A program made the translations under genes and the position numbers. 25,791 nt of DNA, taken from a virus. Positions within the stretch are counted from its first letter, which is position 1, and each line of letters begins with the position of its first letter. Below the pieces are notes generated by a model. The model made no database searches, was not told the origin of the DNA, and worked only from the letters and a program-made list of their open reading frames with translations. The stretch lies in the IMG/VR virus record IMGVR_UViG_3300044844_000359, positions 1 through 25,791 of that record; one strand, given 5' to 3'. Positions 21,484 through 25,791 of the stretch are shown piece by piece.

Positions 21484-21767
21484 CAGTAAATCCTCGTCAC
21501 GTCTTCAATCCATGCATCAACTTGCTTGATTGAGTTGAGTACATAAACCTTAGCACCTAACGCTCTACGCTTTTCATGATCTCTTTCTTGAGCTGGTGTT
21601 GCGTGTCTTCCTGGTGCTTTGAGTTCTACAAATGTTACGTTACCTTCGGGTAATGTGACCACGCGGTCAGGTACACTGCGTCTGCCCGGCGACGTGAACT
21701 TTTCACATAGCCCACCAATCTCTTTGACTTTATCGCATAAGTATTTCTCAACTTGTTTTTCTAACAT
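21483..21767 (-). CDS. VRR-NUC domain nuclease
   Basis: 94 residues, the usual length of stand-alone phage VRR-NUC proteins. The fold is a PD-(D/E)xK nuclease: the P33-D34 start of motif (SVPDRVVTLPEG), E48-x-K50 (FVELKAPG) and Q60 in TPAQERD. A typical structure-specific nuclease for branched replication or recombination intermediates; its target is not shown. It overlaps the polymerase gene by 20 bp and the helicase by one base, suggesting coupled production of the three. The leader is gaggatataggtt. Confidence 0.93.
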   Translation of the reverse strand: MLEKQVEKYLCDKVKEIGGLCEKFTSPGRRSVPDRVVTLPEGNVTFVELKAPGRHATPAQERDHEKRRALGAKVYVLNSIKQVDAWIEDVTRIY

Positions 21768-23550
21768 AACCTATATCCTCTAATAACTCTTTTGCTTTTG
21801 TAATGTAGTAATTTAAGTCCACGTCTACAGGGAATGTATCAGGAAGTACCATGCATGGGCGACACGCTTGTGACAGTGGAACTTTATTACCGTTCTTCTT
21901 GTACTCTAATTGTTTATCTTGCAAAGCAGGGGTATTGCTGTGATAGAAGCGAATGGCTTTACCGAGATACTCACCATCAAAGATAGCCCCACCGGTTACT
22001 CTACGACAGCTAATGAACTTTCCAATGTCTTTACACTCGCTGATAGTTTGCTCAACGGGTGTACCCTTGATGACTCGTTGTGTCACTGCGTCATAGACTA
22101 TGCGACCATCGGGGTTCTTTCCAATCGACTCTCCGGCAAAGATCCCTTTACCTTTGTATGAGCCATTTGTTTTGATTGCAAGGTATGAGTTTACATCTCG
22201 TGAGGCTATTGCTCGGTACTCAGTCTTTTCTAATTGATATGATGTCTGAAGCTCCCAGTCCCATAATAGTTCATTCACTAACTCTAATTTACTTTTATGA
22301 TAATAAATGACCACACCATCTGTATTAGCACTAACTACCTTAATGCCTTTGTCTTCAAGTGTTTCAATTAACATGAGGAGAGATAGTTGTCCGGTAATCG
22401 TAGTTTGCAATAAAAGCTCAGGTGAGTATAAGAAACTGTACTTACTGCCGAACTTACCGTACCCAGAGTTGGTCGTTATCTTAAGTGTGTCGGCAGTTAC
22501 CTTGTCACCGCTACGTTTAGCCTCAGCACGTCTAGCTACAATTGATTTGTATAATTCTAAAAATTTAACCCCTAAGTTTTCTGGATAAAGACCTTGTTGC
22601 ATAATGATGTTTGGGTAAAAACCCGTTACATCAGCGTCTTCTAAATGATAGTCTTCTTCACATTTAATGTACTGCGCTTTCTCACAGGAGTGAATACCAC
22701 CAATACCCATCTGATACTCTGTTGTTCCTACAGTGATACGCTCACCTAACCACTTAGGGCATTCAAGTGTTCCGCTATCAGCAATGGTAAACTTCTCAGT
22801 GAGTAATCGATTGAACACATCCTTTAGGTGTTGTGATTTGAACTTGATGATTTTAGGATCACGATAGTTGAAGCTAAACTTAGGCGGATAGCTTTTCGCT
22901 TTGAACTTTGCAGCAGGTATCTTATAGAGCGATTGCATCTCAGACTTGATGAGTGCTTCAGCAATCTGCGCATCAGACTTAGAATTAAGATTGATGCCGT
23001 ATTGTTTGCTCATTGATTTGCGCAGTTCAATCTGAGGTAATAGGGTAGTGTATAGAAGCTGCGTTAACTCTAAGTCATTTCGACAGTACACTTTGAGTTG
23101 CTCACGCTGAGCCGGTGAGATAATCTCATCAGGCTCTATAGGTAGATCTTGCAGGGTTTTACAATGTAGTCTACTACCGTACACTTTAAGACTTCCTTGA
23201 CCGATAGCGATTTCAATTAAGTCTATGTGATTGTAGTCAGCAACGGTTAGGTCGCGTTGACGCGTGATGTGCCAAGCTGGAAAGCTAGACATAATAAGGT
23301 CAGTGCTGAACTTATGTAGAGCTTTTGTGTTGTAGCCAGACAGCGCAGCGGTAATCATGGGAAGGTCATACTTGTATCCGTTGAAGCTTACTGTTTCGCG
23401 CTTCATTGTATCGCGTATGAGTTTGATGTCGTCTTCAGATAGTGACGCGTTATCGTAGATTTCTACTTGACGTACACGATGTGTCTCTGTGTTAAGCGCA
23501 GCGAAGAGCCAGTAGTTTTGGTAGCATTCTGTGTCAATGATGATAGCCAT
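21748..23550 (-). CDS. Family B DNA polymerase with 3'-5' exonuclease
   Basis: 600 residues; replicates phage DNA with proofreading. Exonuclease motifs: I D6-x-E8 (DTECYQ), II N57...D62 (FNGYKYD), III Y155...D159 (YCRND). Polymerase motifs: A D307 in DVTGFYP, B KITTNSGYG (357-365, matching KxxxNSxYG), C NTDG (409-412). A late SYLAIKTNGSYKGKGIF holds the KxY-like region. Motif C usually reads DTDS; here the first Asp is Asn, while the second (D411) remains. The length is closer to short or protein-primed family B enzymes than to 800-900-residue enzymes, but no terminal-protein gene is visible. The leader aaggacacctatt is nearly repeated before the next gene upstream. Confidence 0.9.
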   Translation of the reverse strand: MAIIIDTECYQNYWLFAALNTETHRVRQVEIYDNASLSEDDIKLIRDTMKRETVSFNGYKYDLPMITAALSGYNTKALHKFSTDLIMSSFPAWHITRQRDLTVADYNHIDLIEIAIGQGSLKVYGSRLHCKTLQDLPIEPDEIISPAQREQLKVYCRNDLELTQLLYTTLLPQIELRKSMSKQYGINLNSKSDAQIAEALIKSEMQSLYKIPAAKFKAKSYPPKFSFNYRDPKIIKFKSQHLKDVFNRLLTEKFTIADSGTLECPKWLGERITVGTTEYQMGIGGIHSCEKAQYIKCEEDYHLEDADVTGFYPNIIMQQGLYPENLGVKFLELYKSIVARRAEAKRSGDKVTADTLKITTNSGYGKFGSKYSFLYSPELLLQTTITGQLSLLMLIETLEDKGIKVVSANTDGVVIYYHKSKLELVNELLWDWELQTSYQLEKTEYRAIASRDVNSYLAIKTNGSYKGKGIFAGESIGKNPDGRIVYDAVTQRVIKGTPVEQTISECKDIGKFISCRRVTGGAIFDGEYLGKAIRFYHSNTPALQDKQLEYKKNGNKVPLSQACRPCMVLPDTFPVDVDLNYYITKAKELLEDIGYVRKTS

Positions 23551-23568
23551 AATAGGTGTCCTTATAAT
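23541..23568. repeat. 28-bp direct repeat, copy 1 (polymerase start region)
   Basis: tgatagccata (23541-23551), a 7-nt variable core and tccttataat (23559-23568) recur at 23838-23865 with 25 of 28 positions identical. The repeat covers the first codons (ATG GCT ATC) and ribosome-binding site of the polymerase gene. Confidence 0.85.
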
Positions 23569-23847
23569 TTAATCCCAACTATCAAGTTGAGTTTTATTTT
23601 CTGAAATAAATATTTTTAATTTTTCAATGGTGGTGTTAGCAAAACGAATTGCCATCTCATTAGACAATGGGTGAAAACTAACTATATGGTTATAGTTCAC
23701 ATTTAACATTAAAAATTTTTTTCTTTTGATCTTAAATAAAAAGAAGTTTTGATAATACTCAGCGTACATTTTAGTAACACTACCAGTCCAACCATATTCT
23801 TCTATTTTAAAATAATAGCCTTTGTACTTAAATTTCATGATAGCCAT
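23569..23847 (-). CDS. 92-residue basic protein inserted at the polymerase start
   Basis: Starts at the ATG at 23847 (MAIMKFKYKG) after aaggacactcctt; a start three codons later is possible. The chain is rich in Lys, Phe and Tyr (MKFKYKGYYFKIEEYGWTG, FFLFKIKRKKFLML) and more AT-rich than its neighbours, with strands early and a C-terminal helix (IEKLKIFISENKTQ). I do not recognise it. It is bracketed by two copies of the polymerase initiation region, so it probably arrived by insertion with duplication. Confidence 0.75.
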   Translation of the reverse strand: MAIMKFKYKGYYFKIEEYGWTGSVTKMYAEYYQNFFLFKIKRKKFLMLNVNYNHIVSFHPLSNEMAIRFANTTIEKLKIFISENKTQLDSWD

Positions 23848-23865
23848 AAGGAGTGTCCTTATAAT
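23838..23865. repeat. 28-bp direct repeat, copy 2 (start of the 92-residue gene)
   Basis: The partner of 23541-23568, 297 bp away. It carries the start codons and ribosome-binding site of the 92-residue gene, so both genes begin with MAI. Confidence 0.85.
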
Positions 23866-23876
23866 AGATAGATGTT

Positions 23877-23914
23877 AAAAAACCTCTAAGCTCGTTTAAG
23901 AAAGTTTAGAGGTT
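23877..23914 (-). terminator. Intrinsic terminator or attenuator ahead of the polymerase operon
   Basis: aacctctaa (23881-23889) pairs with ttagaggtt (23906-23914), a 9-bp stem with a 16-nt loop. On the - strand it runs into six Ts (A run at 23877-23882). It would stop transcripts coming from the SSB gene before they reach the polymerase, so partial readthrough or another start is needed. Confidence 0.65.
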
Positions 23915-23924
23915 GGATTGATAG

Positions 23925-23953
23925 AACTAAGCCTATTGATAAATTGCTTAGTT
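23925..23953. repeat. 8-bp inverted repeat
   Basis: aactaagc (23925-23932) and gcttagtt (23946-23953) form a hairpin with a 13-nt loop, the second of four structures in this noncoding stretch. Confidence 0.6.
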
Positions 23954-23972
23954 AATAAGAGATTTGTTACTT

Positions 23973-24062
23973 AGAACTATCAATGAAACACCCTGCGGTT
24001 GAGTGTATCTGTAGCAAGAACATTCCTAGAATTGAGGTACAGGATGTTTCATTGATAGCTCT
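23973..24062. repeat. 90-bp palindromic element with 23-bp arms
   Basis: The arms at 23973-23995 and 24040-24062 are inverted copies with 21 of 23 positions paired, including a perfect run covering ctatcaatgaaaca. The 44-bp centre has no obvious gene. No target-site duplication is seen. Confidence 0.75.
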
Positions 24063-24082
24063 GCACCAAAATGGTGCAGAGC
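24058..24082. repeat. Strong hairpin 11 nt after the SSB stop
   Basis: gctctgcacca (24058-24068) and tggtgcagagc (24072-24082) form a perfect 11-bp stem with a 3-nt loop. It is stable, but no T run follows on either strand, so it is more likely an RNA-processing or 3'-end-protecting structure than an intrinsic terminator. It shares five bases with one arm of the longer palindrome. Confidence 0.7.
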
Positions 24083-24092
24083 ATAGTACTAC

Positions 24093-24608
24093 TTAGAACT
24101 CGTCATCAAGCTCATCAAAGTCGTCATAGGTGACGCCTTTGTTATCGCCAAATGCGTCACCGTCTTTAGCGAACTGAACGCCAAATAAGTTTCCTAAAAT
24201 TTGTTTACCACCTAATGGATGGTCACTGTACCAGAACTCAATGATTGCGTTAACGTAACAACCTGCGTAAATTCTACCATCTTCTTCGGTTAAAGGTGTT
24301 TTGTCTCTATCAATAACTAAAAGGCGTTTAGTGCTACCACCTTTTAAAGCCATTTGACCTTCATAACCATCATAGTCTTTGTCATCACCGTCAGTGAAAC
24401 AGGTGACCTTCAAACCTTTAGGTGTTTTACCTTGGAACTTCTCAGCTAAAAATGCATCAATCGCATCTTGAGTTTGCTTGTGCTGAGGTGAGCCTTTAGG
24501 CATTAAGAATGTCGCTTCATACTTGGTTTCTACACCATTAAACACAGCTTTTCTAAAGATAGCTGGGAAGCTTAAACGTACGTTTTGTAATTTTAATTTA
24601 GCACTCAT
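24093..24608 (-). CDS. Enc34/DUF2815-type single-stranded DNA-binding protein
   Basis: 171 residues, normal for the family. It should coat single-stranded DNA during replication. The start KLQNVRLSFPAIFRKAVFNG, then ETKYEATFLMPKGSPQ, the later GRIYAGCYVNAIIEFWYSDH and the very acidic end YDDFDELDDEF match the DUF2815 family, whose Enc34 member has a gp2.5-like OB fold. The acidic tail is typical of phage and bacterial SSBs that bind partner replication proteins. The gene is first after the promoter at 24658-24686, with aaaaggatacaatc as leader. Confidence 0.92.
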   Translation of the reverse strand: MSAKLKLQNVRLSFPAIFRKAVFNGVETKYEATFLMPKGSPQHKQTQDAIDAFLAEKFQGKTPKGLKVTCFTDGDDKDYDGYEGQMALKGGSTKRLLVIDRDKTPLTEEDGRIYAGCYVNAIIEFWYSDHPLGGKQILGNLFGVQFAKDGDAFGDNKGVTYDDFDELDDEF

Positions 24609-24657
24609 GATTGTATCCTTTTAAATTTAAGTTGTGGTGGCTAAGTTGCCGATGTCA

Positions 24658-24686
24658 ATTGTACGCTGACACTTTTGAGGTGTCAA
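24658..24686 (-). promoter_or_regulatory. sigma70-type promoter for the replication operon
   Basis: On the - strand TTGACA (24686-24681) and TACAAT (24663-24658) are exactly 17 bp apart. Transcription would begin near 24651, giving a leader of about 40 nt to the SSB start at 24608. The -35 lies only 3 bp past the stop of the methyltransferase gene. Confidence 0.82.
24667..24685. promoter_or_regulatory. 19-bp dyad inside the replication promoter, candidate operator
   Basis: tgacactt, ttg, aggtgtca is an 8-3-8 inverted repeat with one imperfect pair. It spans most of the -35 hexamer and the spacer. A bound regulator would hide the -35. Confidence 0.5.
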
Positions 24687-24689
24687 CTT

Positions 24690-25791
24690 TTATTTTTGTA
24701 ATTCTTTTAGTATACGCTCACCAATCCAAGCAACCACTGGAACTGCCCAGCTATTACCCAATGCTTTATAGCGAGGACCATCAGGACAATCCACTGCTGG
24801 TTTTTTACGCCAAGGTATTTGCGTATAGCCATCGGGAAATCCTTGCAGACGTTCACATTCTGTTGGTGTTAATCTGCGTACTGCCATTTGTTGTGCTACA
24901 AACTCACGCTCACCACCTTGACGTGAACCTTGACCTTTGTAGTATGACGCATCAAGTGTGCCTGCTACGTCAGACATGGTATGCAAAACATTAGTACCGA
25001 CAACAGCGTTCGTTAAGGCATTAGAAACATCGGTTTCATTGACATACAACCCGCCATCTGGTCTATCTTTTCTTGTACCATTGGCATCGCAAAAAGTGAT
25101 GTTATAAGCAACTGCATTAACTGCTGCTCTTGTTAATGAATAAGCTGTTTCTTCTGATATACCTAAATGATTTCCATGTCCATCTGGGCGTGCGTGATAG
25201 TTTTTACCTGTGCTAAAAGCATCAGTATGAATACCATAAGTAACCAAATCAGTCGCGTCTTTATAGTCACGCGCAGCGCAGGTGCTTGCAACATCATCTG
25301 TGCTGTACTCACCTATGCGTTGTTTGTTGTATGTTCCAATGCCGCTTTGAGCATCGGTGGTAGTTGTTTCCCGCGAGTTTCTGCTCGGCGCAGTATCCCT
25401 GCGCAAGCCATCGAACTCAAAAAGAACTTCTGCGGGATTGAAGTCGTTTCTAGCACTTGCGACAACAAACACACGCTTGCGACGTTGGGCCAGTCCGAAA
25501 TATTGGGCATCGAGGACGCGCCACGCGACTGCTCTTTTTGGTCCAAACACACAACCAGCGTTTGTCCATTTTTTCCCTGATGGCCTAAGCTCACCATCCT
25601 CTCCTGCGAGTCCAGCCAAGAAACAGCCGAAAGCATTGTCTTTTGTACTGAGGACTCCTGGCACGTTTTCCCAGAAGATAATTGCGGGTACATCTCTGAC
25701 TGAATCAATTGCATTGGCTATCTCACAAAATGTTAATGATAAATTCCCTCGCGCATCATCGAGTGATTCTCGATTCCCTGCGATGCTGAAG
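24690..25791 (-). CDS. C5-cytosine DNA methyltransferase, truncated at right edge
   Basis: The frame is open to the window end: the first visible codons read FSIAGNRESLDD, the sequence that follows the catalytic PCQ motif in this family, so the active-site Cys lies just outside. The GTG at 25664 is an internal Val of motif VI (FWENVPG), not a start. Other blocks are motif VIII QRRKRVFVVA, a variable target-recognition region of about 150 residues, motif IX RRLTPTECERLQGFPDG and motif X YKALGNSWAVPVVAWIG. About 366 residues are visible. Phage enzymes of this type methylate cytosine at the 5 position and may protect phage DNA from host restriction. Target sequence unknown. Confidence 0.93.
   Translation of the reverse strand, partial: FSIAGNRESLDDARGNLSLTFCEIANAIDSVRDVPAIIFWENVPGVLSTKDNAFGCFLAGLAGEDGELRPSGKKWTNAGCVFGPKRAVAWRVLDAQYFGLAQRRKRVFVVASARNDFNPAEVLFEFDGLRRDTAPSRNSRETTTTDAQSGIGTYNKQRIGEYSTDDVASTCAARDYKDATDLVTYGIHTDAFSTGKNYHARPDGHGNHLGISEETAYSLTRAAVNAVAYNITFCDANGTRKDRPDGGLYVNETDVSNALTNAVVGTNVLHTMSDVAGTLDASYYKGQGSRQGGEREFVAQQMAVRRLTPTECERLQGFPDGYTQIPWRKKPAVDCPDGPRYKALGNSWAVPVVAWIGERILKELQK

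Noticed and set aside
23955-23983. Weak promoter on the - strand (TTGATA, 17 bp, TCTTAT) that could start a short RNA ending at the 23877 terminator
   Set aside because: The -10 is poor and the expected start would fall inside one arm of the 23925-23953 hairpin, so the resulting RNA would not contain that hairpin.
23973-24062. Palindrome as a MITE or insertion-sequence remnant
   Set aside because: No target-site duplication, no transposase fragment and no second copy in the window; kept as a regulatory or structural repeat.
25167-25580. 137-codon + strand frame
   Set aside because: Antisense shadow of the methyltransferase gene, with no RBS.
25313-25714. 133-codon frame on the - strand overlapping the methyltransferase
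   Set aside because: Same strand, different frame; the methyltransferase frame carries conserved motifs VI and VIII across it and runs to the window edge.
1-25791. tRNA genes, CRISPR arrays, integrase or attachment sites
   Set aside because: Looked for by eye and not seen; no regularly spaced repeats, no cloverleaf candidates and no recombinase motifs.

Overview
The window is part of the genome of a tailed double-stranded DNA phage (or a closely related prophage). Evidence for this is the dense, overlapping gene layout, the split into a rightward virion block and a leftward replication and nucleotide-metabolism block, and several phage families: an Enc34/DUF2815 ssDNA-binding protein, a VRR-NUC nuclease, an SNF2-type helicase, a DUF3310 (T7 gp1.7-type) protein, and a very large polyvalent ejection-type protein with a metallopeptidase motif. 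Strong Shine-Dalgarno sites and sigma70-type promoters point to a bacterial host, probably a proteobacterium. The host genus cannot be read from the sequence. The GNAT-fold gene beside large internal-type proteins suggests a podovirus-like virion, but no portal, capsid or terminase gene lies inside the window.

Region 1 (1-11731, + strand) holds five large tightly packed genes. They are an unrecognised virion-type protein open at the left edge; a small GNAT-fold protein; a Gly/Ala/Gln-rich protein with about 13 regular heptad repeats; a coiled-coil protein carrying an RWAP-type domain; and a 1996-residue polyvalent protein with an N-terminal duplicated motif, a zincin-like HEVGVH site, a ParB-like cassette bounded by two RYSR tetrapeptides and an LPD38-like C-terminal half. 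I read the block as internal or ejected virion proteins. Region 2 (11732-11802) is the convergent junction, with a strong intrinsic terminator for the leftward transcripts and a tiny ORF behind a near-perfect ribosome-binding site.

Region 3 (11803-20062, - strand) is a long run of small genes joined by ATGA or TAATG overlaps. Four recognisable members act on dNTP supply: dUTPase (dUTP to dUMP), a ThyX-type thymidylate synthase with a divergent signature (dUMP to dTMP), a gp1.7/DUF3310 nucleotide-kinase-type protein, and a stand-alone TSCPD/NrdJb-like protein linked to class II ribonucleotide reductase. Around them are an HNH protein, several zinc-finger miniproteins, three modular paralogs and at least six genes of 29-57 codons, several with a membrane segment or coiled coil. 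A consensus promoter (TTGACA, 17 bp, TAAACT) overlapped by a 19-bp dyad starts this block.

Region 4 (20152-24608, - strand) is the replication module: Enc34-type SSB, a 92-residue unknown gene, a 600-residue family-B DNA polymerase with proofreading motifs, VRR-NUC nuclease and SNF2 helicase. A 245-bp noncoding stretch between the SSB and the 92-residue gene is full of inverted repeats. The 92-residue gene is bracketed by near-identical 28-bp copies of the polymerase start region, which suggests insertion by duplication. A second consensus promoter (TTGACA, 17 bp, TACAAT) with its own 19-bp dyad and the same 13-nt leader motif starts this module. Region 5 (24690-25791, - strand) is a C5-cytosine methyltransferase cut by the right edge just short of its catalytic motif.
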